A stretch of 64,000 bases of DNA from Dipteronia dyeriana (taxonomy: Eukaryota > Streptophyta > Magnoliopsida > Sapindales > Sapindaceae). The position numbers were made by a program, and so were the translations under genes. Positions within the stretch are counted from its first letter, which is position 1, and each line of letters starts with the position of its first letter. The stretch covers positions 13,720,098 through 13,784,097 of the forward strand of contig CM065297.1 in the NCBI GenBank assembly GCA_032871835.1, written 5' to 3'. Of the stretch, positions 1-10,129 are shown in pieces. The notes beneath the pieces were generated by a model that was not told the DNA's origin, searched no databases, and was given only the letters and a program-made list of their open reading frames with translations.

Positions 1-1876
1 TTGTGAATTTTCAATCAATTTAATTGAAACTCGTGTGAACCTTGATTCGATGTTGTACACAAAACACTTTTGATGCAAAGGATACTAGTGTACTATCGAA
101 AACAAAAACGTTCACTCTTTTCTCTATGCTTGGCCGAATTCTTCACACAATGAGTTGGACGAAGTTTTTTTTTATAACCATTAAAAAACAAATAAAAAAC
201 AACTTCTCACATCAAATATTGTTGCTTGGTAAAAATTAATAGGTAGTATATATAGGAGACCAAATCCTCTCTTAAGAAGGATTTACTTGGTATGCAAGAA
301 TCATTTCCTTAGGTGGATTTACTTAGTGACCAAGAATCATTTTCCAAAAAGAATTTTTTCCTACACCAAGACTCCTAATCCAACTCATTATTGTATTTGA
401 GACCATATTAAAGACTTCCTAATTTGACTAGATCAATAATTCATTTTATTTATCTACTTATCAAATATAGTCTTTAATATTAATTATACTACCAACAATA
501 GTATAATATTAGGAGACCTTCTCATATTAGGAAAATAATTTTGACTTTTAATTAAATAATTAATTAATTACCAAATTAATTAATTTCTATTTAATTAAAT
601 AATAAAATAAAAAACAATATGATTAAGCTAAAATATTTATCCTTTCCGGCCCAATACCACACATGGAAATATTTTTTTTTTCTTATTTTATTAAATCCAT
701 TGGACCTTAATAAAAAGTCCACATGTGAACTCGACCCATTCTTACAAAAAGAAAGAAGTTCACATGCCTCAATACAATTCTAAATGAACCCAGAAATTGG
801 TCTGGTAGAATATATCAAGTGATCCATACAAGTTCATGTGGATTGGGGATCTTGGCGGGCTATCTAAATTTAAGCTCCAATAGACATAACCTAATCACAA
901 TCAACAAATGATTCACTTAGGGCCGATCTATTAATTTTATTTCATTCCACTAAAGAACTAAAATTGAACTCTTAAATAAAGATAGAATAAGTTAATATTA
1001 CTCATTCGTACCCTAGACAACCTTAATGGAGATAGTATATCCTCGTGAAGAATAACAATAATCGTCAAGAGCTCATAGACCGCCTATAGCTCTCCAAGTT
1101 ATCATATTTACTCATATATCCACATTTTGAACTTGGATATTTTGACTTGTCCAGAAGCCATATTTCAATAGACACTATTGAAAACTTAACATTAAGATTT
1201 AATATTCAATACCTCAAAATATCCATATGATGATATTCTACTCTTATTTAATAAATGGAGCCACGATGTCCATATCTATGAATGAAATCCTCTATCGATT
1301 AACAAATGAATACCACCTAACTATCGAGGATAAACTATGCTATATAATCGTACTCATTGATAGCTCAAATGAGAACACTTTCAACCATAAGTCCATCATT
1401 TATCTCAGGATTGAGATAGATTTTCCGATTGTCTTCAAGTGAAAACTTTTAACCATTGACGGTCTAAATAAAGTATTTCACTGTGATTCAAATCAATGCA
1501 CCAATTGCACTAGATTCTTTTGCCTAAAAACACCACATTTTGATGATTTTATACTCATCATAACACATTTGATCCCACTCAAATGCTAGTAAAATAATCT
1601 ACAACTTTGACAAGATAAAAGAGCCCAACATTTATCTTAAGTTGTGAATATTATTCAAGACTAACTAAATAATTGTGTCTAGCTCATACATATCTAGATA
1701 TATGAACAATTATTCTTTTCCCATAGTGTTTTGGCCATATGATTATTTATTTTTGACAATTATAATAATTAAACTATAAATGCTATAAGATTTGTTAAAC
1801 TAGAAATCACTTTATTAATATGAAAAGATTGTCAAATACATTATTATACTCTTTCTATCGAGTATAATCCCAACAA
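1..1876 (-). mobile_element. Ty1/copia-type LTR, reverse orientation, truncated by window start
   Basis: Read on the minus strand this block opens at 1876 with TGTTGGGATTATACTCGA, the style of start common in plant Ty1/copia LTRs. It runs through AT-rich DNA with a TATATATA motif near 247-255 and reaches the window edge. Immediately after 1876, plus-strand copia integrase-like coding sequence begins, so the LTR seems to have landed inside another copia element. No real gene is seen here: the short reading frames at 42-239 and 1227-1442 have no recognisable content. The far end and the target duplication lie outside the window, so the length is unknown. Confidence 0.5.
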
Positions 1877-2458
1877 ATACCTTGACCAAGAGTTTGAAGA
1901 CTTCATGGTCAAGCATGTGATAGTTTCCAACTCACAGTTCCTGGTACACCTTAGTAAAATAGTGTAGCGGAGAAGAGAAATAGAACCCTAATGGAAATGG
2001 TGAGATCTACGATTAGTTTCTCATCATTACCATATTCATTCTAGGGATATGCATTACAAACAGCGGCATACATTTTGAATAGAGTGCCATCCAAATCTGT
2101 TTCTAAGAATCCCCTAGAGTTGTGGAATGGTCGTAAAGCTAGTTTACTATATTTCCGTATATGGGGGTGTCTGACACACGTGCTGAAGAATAGAAGTGGA
2201 AAGTTAGACTCCAAGTATGTGGTATGCCTGTTTGTAAGATACTCCAATGAGACTAGAGGTAGACACTTCTATAGTCCCGAAGATAACAAAGTATTTGTAT
2301 CGACAAATGAAACGTTTCTTGAGAATAATTATATTAGTGACCATAAACCACGTTCTAAGATTGTATTGAATGATTTTAAGCCTGGTGAGACTATGTTGGA
2401 ACCCCGTTCATCAGTAGCGCAGCGGAAACAGGTATTAAAAATTTTATACAGATCGTAA
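1877..2458 (+). pseudogene. Ty1/copia integrase remnant
   Basis: Conceptual translation shows the C-terminal half of a copia integrase in pieces. There is a GVAERRNRT-like segment near 1964-1990, then a stop at 2041, then an intact stretch (from about 2075) with AAYILNRVPSKS, PLELWNGRK and SGKLDSKYVVCLFVRYSNET, ending with a YYFYSPEDN-like motif. These are standard copia integrase landmarks between the catalytic core and RT. Frameshifts near 1920-1960 and several stops make it dead. The plus-strand frame is interrupted upstream by the reverse-strand LTR. After about 2430 the homology stops. Assignment to copia is firm; the lineage is not determined. Confidence 0.8.
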
Positions 2459-2812
2459 TCTGTATCTGGGACCAGTGAACTTGGAATTGTAATTATTTTC
2501 GGAACTAATACATATAAAATTATTATAATAATAAAATATATGTATATACAGGAAATTAAAATCAATATAATCGGAATAATAAAATAGAACCATACCAACG
2601 TTTGGAAGCTCATTCACTTTTCGATATGCTCCTAGTCTGTACCAAAGATCTTCCTCACTATATCTCGAAATTGATAACTGTATGTGGGTGCGTCACGGAC
2701 TCAGGATCTTAGAATGGAGAATGAAGGAAAACTAAGAAACTCTTTCTTTATTTTCACTATACAACACTTGCATTGTTTGCATCTCTTACAAACTCTAATG
2801 TATATATTGATA
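2459..2812. other. AT-rich non-coding DNA after the copia fragment
   Basis: About 350 bases with no supported gene. It may be LTR or untranslated sequence of a copia relative, but no clean TG/CA end or target duplication was found. The minus frame 2329-2613 overlaps copia sequence and is spurious. Confidence 0.5.
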
Positions 2813-2820
2813 TGTGTTAT

Positions 2821-3212
2821 ACGCACACATTAATGGCTTTTGTCTTTTGTGTGATGAACATATTCAACTGTACACTATATTAAAAAAAAAACAAGCCAAA
2901 AACACTTTTGACTAATTATTTTTAAACTGATGCATGCCTTTATCTTTACACTAATATATCATATATATATATATTGGTTCGGTTTTCAAAGGCTTTTAAA
3001 AACATGATTACATTCTTTTTTTAATACATTTATATAAATATAATATATATCACACATATATATATATATATATGATATATTTGTGTAAAGATAAAGGCAT
3101 GCATCAGTTTAAAAATAATTAGTCAAAAGAGTTTTTGGCTTGTTTTTATTTGATATAGTGTACAGTTGAATATGTTCATCACACAAAAGACAAAAGCCAT
3201 TAATGTGCACAC
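2821..3212. repeat. Inverted repeat (hairpin) with about 150-bp arms
   Basis: The arm 2821-2974 reappears as its reverse complement at about 3058-3212, with only a few mismatches and a loop of about 83 bases. Shared blocks include ATTAATGGCTTTTGTCTTTT, GAACATATTCAACTGTACAC and AAACTGATGCATGCCTTTAT. Both arms close on TA/CA microsatellite. A transcript would fold into a long, nearly perfect stem. No flanking target duplication was recognised. It may be a foldback MITE or a local inverted duplication. Confidence 0.85.
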
Positions 3213-4044
3213 ACACACAAATATATATATATATATATATTTAACTTCTTTTTTTAAATCTGATCAAATCTAATTTGATATTTAAAAACTTTCAAATGAA
3301 AAATATGACATATCTTATATTTGATTTTAATTTTTGAATTCTAAATATTTAAATTCAAAAATAAAATATTTAATTTAATAAAATAAAATAATCAATTTAT
3401 TTATTTTATTCAAAAGCAAATATCAATATGCACCCTCCATTTAGTGATTAATAATATGATTAAATAATCTTATTATTTAATTTATTCAATCACCATTATT
3501 CATTAATTAAATAATCTCATTATTTAATTAATTCCCGAATAAATACGTGTCACTTTCGTAACACAATTAATTGGACAATCCAATTAATTAACCGTGACCC
3601 TTGTTACCTAAATCGATCGGGCTAGCAAGGGGACCTAATGGACCCATAGTATTTTGAGCTCCAATAATCATCGGAATCATTAATTAAACTCTTTAATTTA
3701 TATTCCTTGATTATTAACTCCGGTGTTATTTCATTAAAAACCCGAAGCTGCACTTTTTCAACTGCAGACGCTTTTACACAGATCGATACAACTCGGTGTC
3801 AATCAATATAGCTATTACACATGGTGTGATCCTCCACAGTAGTTAATAATTAGAGTTGGGTCATAATGTCCATTATACCCCTCTAATTACTTATATCCTT
3901 TAAGTACCATTGATTCTCTAATAGACGATAAATCCTATTTCCTCACGGAATTAGGAGATCGCTCATATTGTCCAAGCCCCGAATCAACGCTTAAGGGAAC
4001 TACCATCTACTTATCACAAGAAGGAGTGGATTCCACTATTGTGT
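3213..4044. other. AT-rich, LTR-like non-coding DNA
   Basis: No coding potential. The right part (about 3480-4044) has the moderately complex, low-GC texture of a plant retrotransposon LTR, joined directly to the gag of E1 near 4045. No TG...CA ends could be fixed, so LTR identity is an inference. Confidence 0.35.
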
Positions 4045-5205
4045 ACAAACCTAATAGTCCTTTTACTAGGGACATCCTGCAAACCCCTTTCCCAGAAAGG
4101 TTCAGGATGCCACATGTACAGTTCAAGAAGGATATAGATCCTAAAGAACATGTTAGGCAATATAAAAACGCCATGGCCCAATATGCACCAATCGATCCAT
4201 TGTTGTGCCTTAATTTCCCATAAACCCTGGGAGATACGGGTTCAAGATGTTCGGGAGATTGCCTCTGGCAAGTATTGGGAGTTTCGACTAGTTGAGAATA
4301 ATCTTTTCAAGACAGTTCCTAGGCAATGTGCACAGAAAAAAGTCAGTCGCCTACCTTTCTCAGCTAAAGCAAGGGAAAGACGAATCACTGAAGAAATACC
4401 TAGGGAGATTCGGCCAGTCGGTTTCAAAAATTAGCAGTGCAAATGACGAAACAATAATTGCTGCATTCATAAACAACCTGTAGAATGGGCGGTTGTCTTC
4501 TGACCTAAGAATGGCTTGTCTAACCAAATATGCAGATATGATAGATATGGTTTGAGGATATGCATTAGCCGAGGAAGAAGAGTTAGCAATAGGAGGTTGC
4601 TACATGCATGGAGGAAGGCTCGAACAAAAAGATGTTGAGTCAAAGGTGCAGAGCCACAAAGGAAAGCAAAAAAGAAATAGGAAAAAGAAGAGCAAGGACG
4701 AGGGAAACGGGTGTAATGCTGACCAGACCACGGAGAAGTTCCGAGGAAAATACACAAACTAAACCCTTCTCCGAAAAAAACAGGAAGAAATCCTGGCAAT
4801 ATTAGAAGAAAAGAATCAGGTAAAGGAGCCACAACGACAGTCTCAATTTGCTTGGTGAGACATGACAAAATACTGCATATTCCATAAGGAAACCGGTCAT
4901 GAGACCTCCGAATGTTACCACCTTATAGACTATATAGAGACCCTCATTCGGGAAGGACACCTCCAAGATATAATCCTGAAGAAAGATGAGAAGTCAGAAG
5001 TAAAGAAAGAGACCAAGACCGATCATAATTATGGTCAGAACAAAAAGGCCAGTCTCGAGGCGAATGAAGTAATAGAAACCATCTTCGGAGAACCATCTTC
5101 GGAGAACCATCAACTGGGAGAAGTAACCGGGAGTGAACTCAGGAAATTCGAGAAGCGGTTGAGGCAAGGCAGAATTTTGATGTCAACTCCGTCGAATTAG
5201 ACCCG
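4045..5205 (+). pseudogene. E1 gag (decayed)
   Basis: The gag begins in the middle at NSPFTRDILQTPFPERFRMP, then DIDPKEHVRQYKNAM, typical of Tat gag proteins. The reading frame shifts near 4220-4300 and continues with SVAYLSQLKQGKDESLKKYL. Stops occur at 4221, 4482 and 4555. From 4862 a 112-residue stretch carries a compact Cys/His motif (CIFHKETGHETSEC, about 4875-4915), the Gag zinc-knuckle equivalent in this lineage. A 15-bp direct repeat occurs near 5081-5110. In live elements Gag forms the virus-like particle; here it is broken. Confidence 0.85.
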
Positions 5206-5643
5206 AAAAGAATAAATGAAGGATGGGACCCGATAATATTCACAGAGGCAGATTCACATGCGGTCGATATTCGACCAAATGACGCCCTCATCATAAGTGC
5301 CCGGATTGGCCACAGAGAAGTCATGAGGATTTTAGTAGACAATGGCAGTTCGACTGATATTCTCAATATGGCTGTCTACGATCAACTTAGGTTAGACCGA
5401 AAGGATTTACAACCTTTTCATACCCCACTCAGTGGATTCGGGGGAGTCAAGGTCAGGTCTCTAGGGACAGCGAAGCTTCCCGTGAAAATCGGAGTAGCAC
5501 CTTGTCAGAGAACAGTGTTACTCAACTTTATAGTGGTAGACCTGGACAACTGGCCTTATAATGCGTTGTTAGGTCGACCATTCTTGAATAAAACTAAGGC
5601 AGTAACAACTACCTACGCTCTAATGATCAAATTTACAACTTAA
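5206..5643 (+). pseudogene. E1 aspartic protease domain
   Basis: An open stretch from 5323 begins MRILVDNGSSTDILN, the aspartic protease active-site region with the DNGSS variant usual in Tat elements. It continues through YNALLGRPFLNK, the second conserved flap/ALLGRP motif. The preceding PKRINEGWDP linker is in the same frame upstream. This enzyme processes Gag-Pol. The domain itself is almost intact, ending at a stop at 5641. Confidence 0.85.
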
Positions 5644-6867
5644 CGGGGGGTAGAAGTAGTCAAGGGGTCTCAAGAGATGGCCAGAAGAGCTAATCTCTCT
5701 GTTTACAAAGATAGAGACAATAGTGAGCAAGTGTGCAACATAACACGATCAGATCAGACCGAGAAAGAATCACTGTTGTTTGAGTTCGATCCAAGGGAAG
5801 AGCTGAAGGTTTCTAAAAGTGAACCAATATAGGAAATAGTCTTAAAGGAAGATGAACCAGATAAGAAGATCAAAATCGGGGCCAATTTAGAAGAAAAGGT
5901 TAAGCAAGACCTTATTAATCTACTTTAAGAATACAATGATGTATTCGTCTGGAGTCATGAAGATATGGTAGGAATAGATGCTCGAGTTATATCATATCAC
6001 TTGGCGATAGATCCAAATGCAAGACCGGTAATACAAAAGAGAAGGTCATTCAACCTTAAAAGAAGTCGCGCAATAAAGCAAGAAGTGGAGAAGTTACTCG
6101 TTGTAGGATCAATCAGAGAAATCAGCTACCCTCAGTGGGTAGCAAATGTGGTCCTGGTCTAGAAGAAAAATGACCAGTGGAGAATGTGCGTAGACTTCAC
6201 GGACTTGAACAGGGCTTGCCCAAAGGACAGTTTTCCACTCTCAAGAATAGACCAACTGGTCAATGCTACATTAGGCCATGAGTTACTCAGTTTCATGGAC
6301 GCTTACTCGAGGATATAATCAAATCTGGATAAATAAGGCTGATGAAGAAAAAACAGCATTTACGACAGATCAAGGCTTATACTGTTACACAGTAATGCCT
6401 TTTGGGTTGAAAAACGCTGGAGCAACATACCAGAGATTGGTCAATAAGATCTTTACTCGCCAAATAGGTAGAAACATGGAAGTTTACATAGACGACATGT
6501 TAACCAAAAGCATCTTGACAAACGAACATGCTTCAGACCTGCGGGAAACATTCGATGTCTTGAGGAGATATCAGATGAAGTTGAACCCGAAAAAATGCCT
6601 ATTTAAAGTTCCTTCAGGAAGGTGAACCCTGAGAAGATCCAAGCCCTTCAAAAAATGACTTCACAAAGGACGCTAAAAGAAGTGCAACGCTTGACATGAT
6701 GCTTAGCTTCCGTAGGCATATTTATTTCAAAGGCCACAGATAAATGTGTTCCCTTTTTTAAAGTAATCAAAAAAAAGAAAGGGCTCGAATGGAACGAAGA
6801 ATGCGAGCAGGCATTTCTGAAAATCAAAGAGTACTTAGGGCGGGCTTCTATCCTTTCAAAACCTAAA
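5644..6867 (+). pseudogene. E1 reverse transcriptase domain
   Basis: A linker with a stop near 5830 leads to VEKLLVVGSIREISYPQWVA (about 6090-6145), WRMCVDFTDLNRACPKD (about 6178-6230), then LYCYTVMPFGLKNAGATYQR and the catalytic YIDDML (about 6484-6501). These are RT motifs in the right order. In-frame stops at about 6160 and at 5926, plus a frame change near 6290 and again after 6620, kill the ORF. The stretch 6625-6867 continues as thumb/connection sequence in another frame. Confidence 0.88.
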
Positions 6868-7205
6868 ATGGGAGAAATACTCTATTTGTACTTATCAATT
6901 ACGGAATTAGCAACAAGCTCGGTTCTAGTCAGAACAAAAGATGAGATACAGAAGCTAGTATACTATACCAGTAAGGCTCTTCTTCCAACTGAAACTAGGT
7001 ATTCACAGGCAGAAAAAATGGCCCTAGCATTGGTTTCGGTAGCTAAGAAGATGAGACCATACTTTCAGGCTCATACAATCCAGGTTCTCACCGATTGCCC
7101 ACTTAAGCAAATCTTACAGAAGCTAGAAATTTTGGGGAGATTAACTAAATGGGTAATCTAGCTGAGTGAATTCGATATTCAGTACATCCCCAGGACATCT
7201 CTCAA
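6868..7205 (+). pseudogene. E1 RNase H domain
   Basis: The frame at 6868-7161 encodes LYLSITELATSSVLVR, QKLVYYTSKALLPTETRYSQ and HTIQVLTDCPLKQIL. This is the usual Ty3/gypsy RNase H signature following RT. It stops at 7159 and the same frame then resumes with SEFDIQYIPRTSLKGQAVAD. The enzyme removes RNA from the RNA:DNA hybrid during reverse transcription. Confidence 0.85.
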
Positions 7206-7760
7206 AGGCCAAGCAGTGGCAGATTTTATAGTAGAATTCACAGAACCAAACCTGGAAGCAAAAAGGATGATGGGCAAGAATTTCTCGTGGAGGTTATATG
7301 TCGATGATTTCTCTAACACTCATGGCAGCGGGGCAGGGATTGTAGTATGCACCTCGAAAGGAGATGATGTTGAATGTGTCATGAGATTCTACTTTAAAGT
7401 AACAAATAACCAAGCCGAGTACGAGGCATTACTAGCTGGACTTAGAGTATGCATAGCTCTCAAAGCAGATGAGGTCGATATATTTAGTCACTCGCAGGTA
7501 ATCGTTAACCAAGTCGTGGATGAATACCAAGCTAGAGATGAAGGTATGATAGCTTATCGAGGCATAGCAAAACAACTCCTTTAAAAATCCAAGGAATATA
7601 AGATTGTCCAGATTCCCGGGAAAGAGAATGAAAAGGCAGACACTTTGTCCAAACTAACATCATCAACAACCACAACCAGGCTAAAAACTATTTCAGTCGC
7701 ACATCTCCTCAGACCGAGTATAGTTGAGCCGAAAAAATTTAAAATCTTAGAAATCCGAAC
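7206..7760 (+). pseudogene. E1 second (archaeal-type) RNase H domain
   Basis: The frame from 7216 encodes WRLYVDDFSNTHGSGAGIV, NNQAEYEALLAGLRVCIAL and SHSQVIVNQV, then IPGKENEKADTLSKL after a stop at 7582. A D-x-S..GSGAGIV / NNQAEYEAL arrangement is that of the additional RNase H acquired by the Tat branch. The first Asp is in VDD where VDG is usual. It is broken only by the stop at 7582. Confidence 0.82.
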
Positions 7761-9000
7761 ACCGTCAGACGGTTAGATGAAAAAGGTACCTGGAAGAAGG
7801 CGTGCTCCCGGAAGATCCCCTAGAAGCCAAACGTATCAGGTACCGGTCAGTAAGATACACATTGATTGGAGGAGAACTGTACATAAGGGGGTTTTCCCGA
7901 ACACTCCAAAGATGTGTATCAGAGGAAGATGCATATCGGATACTACAGAAAACCATGGCGGAGTATGTTGAAACTATACTGGGGGTAAAAGTTTAGCACA
8001 CAAGGTACTCATGCAAGGTTATTATTGGCCCTCTTTGTTCTCGGATGCACAACGATGTTCAGAAAGCTGCAATGCGTGCCAAAGGATCGTTAACGATATC
8101 CGACAGCCCTCCTGAACAACTTAGAAGCCTCACATCCCTATAGCCATTTGCCATGTGAGGCCTGGACTTAATTGGCCCAATGATGGCAGGGACATGGGGT
8201 GGGTGGAGCAAAGCATACGATCGTAGCCGTTGGTTATTTCACAAAGTGGGTAGAAACTGAAGCGTTAGTACATATCACGGAAGAAAATACCACAAACTTT
8301 GTAAAGAAAAACATATTCTATAGGTTTGGGGTCCCGAATACTCTTATTACTGACAACGACATCCAGTTTGACAATCAAAAATTCAGACAACTGTGCAACG
8401 AGTACCGAATTGCAAATTATTATGCCACACCTACCCACCCTCAAACCAATGGGCAAGCTGAAGCAGTAAACAAAATCATCAAGCACAAACTCAAAGCAAA
8501 GTTGGATGCTAAGAAAGACAGTTGGGCTGAAAAGCTCCCTAAAGTTTTATGGGCGTATCGGACGACAGCAAGGACTTCTACAGAAGAGACTCCATTCTTT
8601 TTGGCATTTGGAACTGAAGTTGTTATCCCGGTAGAAACATCATACATGTCACCTAGGGTCAGGCTATATGATGAAGACCAGAATATTGATATACTGTTAC
8701 AAAGCTTAGATGAGCTAGAAATAAGAGTGAGAAATCCCGAGTACGAAATACAACATATCAGTAAAGAGTGACTCGACACTACAACTCTCATATTCAGATC
8801 AGGAAATTCCAGTTAGGGGACCTGGTGCTTAGAAAAATATCATTGAACACAAAGAACAAAGCTGCAGGATCATTGGTTGACAAATGGGAAGGCCGATACA
8901 AGATTGAAGGAGTGGCTGGTCATGGAGCATACTGGATCGCCTGACCAGATAGGGGGATTTTACCCCGACCATGCAGCTCCCATTATTTAAAGATTTTTTA
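7761..9000 (+). pseudogene. E1 integrase
   Basis: The N-terminal zinc-binding portion is scrambled by frameshifts (about 7790-8100). The core at 8199-8771 is a clean 190-residue frame with YFTKWVETEALVHITEEN, FGVPNTLITDNDIQFDN (second catalytic Asp) and THPQTNGQAEAVNKIIKHKL (catalytic Glu). A stop at 8769 is followed by C-terminal sequence (GDLVLRK-like, near 8815-8900) in another frame. Integrase inserts element cDNA into host DNA. Confidence 0.88.
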
Positions 9001-9535
9001 TCCTTAAATTATGTTTCCTTTTTTAGTTAGGACAATTTTAATAGTCAATATATTTTTAGCTTGAAATTGATCATATTGTTTTGTAGTTATAAATAAAAGT
9101 CCGATATGGGATTTCAGAATTTTGAGTAAGCACATGATAATAAGAACATGTGAAAGAAACATGTTAATAAGAACATGACATTGATAAAATGTTCAGGACC
9201 GTAAATTTGGTAAAATTCCCGAATGGACGGAGAAGCTCGAAGGAGCGGGCCAGTCAAGCAAGGTCAGTCGACCATAGCAAAAAGGCAAACCTGATGCACC
9301 AAAATGGCTTGGGGCACCGCCGGGAAAAAAACCCCGGTGAGATGCGCAGCTGTGTTAAGCAGTCTTAGAGCTTGACGATTCTGTAAACCATCGAGCAGGA
9401 AAACTAGGAGACGTTCTCAGTGACTTGCGTAAGGACTCAAACGTATGATCGTTGTGAGCTTCCATATAACGTTCGGGTAGCAACCAAGTATGAAGCGCAA
9501 GTATAAATCTACTTGTCAGTTTCGAGATGACTCAG
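9001..9535 (+). other. E1 spacer between integrase and tandem array
   Basis: Non-coding part of E1. The equivalent region of E2 lies in reverse orientation at about 21660-22200. No reading frame is supported. Confidence 0.6.
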
Positions 9536-9970
9536 TTAATAACATTAGCCAGTTTAATAAGATACTTGGCACATGAAATTGCAATTAGCCAGTTTAATAA
9601 GATACTTGGCACATGAAATCGCGTCAGCCAGTTTAATAAGATACTTGCCATAAGAAATCGCGTTAACCAGTTTAATAAGATACTTGGCACAAGAAATCGC
9701 GTTAACCAGTTTAATAAGATACTTGACACAAGAAATCATGTTAGCTAGTTTAATAAGATACTTGGCACAAGAAATCGCGTTAGCCAGTTTAATAAGATAC
9801 TTGGCATAAAGAATGCATTAGCAAGTTTAATAAGATACTTGGCACACGAAATCACGTTAGCCAATTTAATAAGATACTTGGCACAAAGAAATTGCATTAG
9901 CCAGTTTAAATAAGATACTCTGCACAGAATGTGTTAGCCAGTTTAATAAGATACTTGGCGTTAGAAATTG
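9536..9970 (+). repeat. 39-bp tandem array in E1 (about 11 copies)
   Basis: Units of about 38-40 bp share the core GTTTAATAAGATACTTGGCA, followed by a variable AAATCGCGTTAGCCA-like tail. About 11 copies run back to back between 9536 and 9970. The minus-strand frames here simply encode repeated YLIKLVN/ILLNWLTRF and are not genes. The same core occurs in the matching place in E2, so the array predates the E1/E2 split. Confidence 0.92.
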
Positions 9971-10129
9971 TTCGAGTAACAAAACTAAGTTAAATAAGAT
10001 ATTCGGTGAAGTTATTCAGACAATAGAGTTAGTTGGTTAAACAAAATACTTGGCATGCCGAATAAAACAGTTGGCAAAAATAAAACTTCATTGATCAAAA
10101 CTTTTACAAAGAAAATTCTACAAAAATGA

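Noticed and set aside
9532..9739. Minus-strand ORFs of 61-65 residues over the tandem array
   Set aside because: They only translate the 39-bp repeat; the period is a multiple of three, so several frames stay open.
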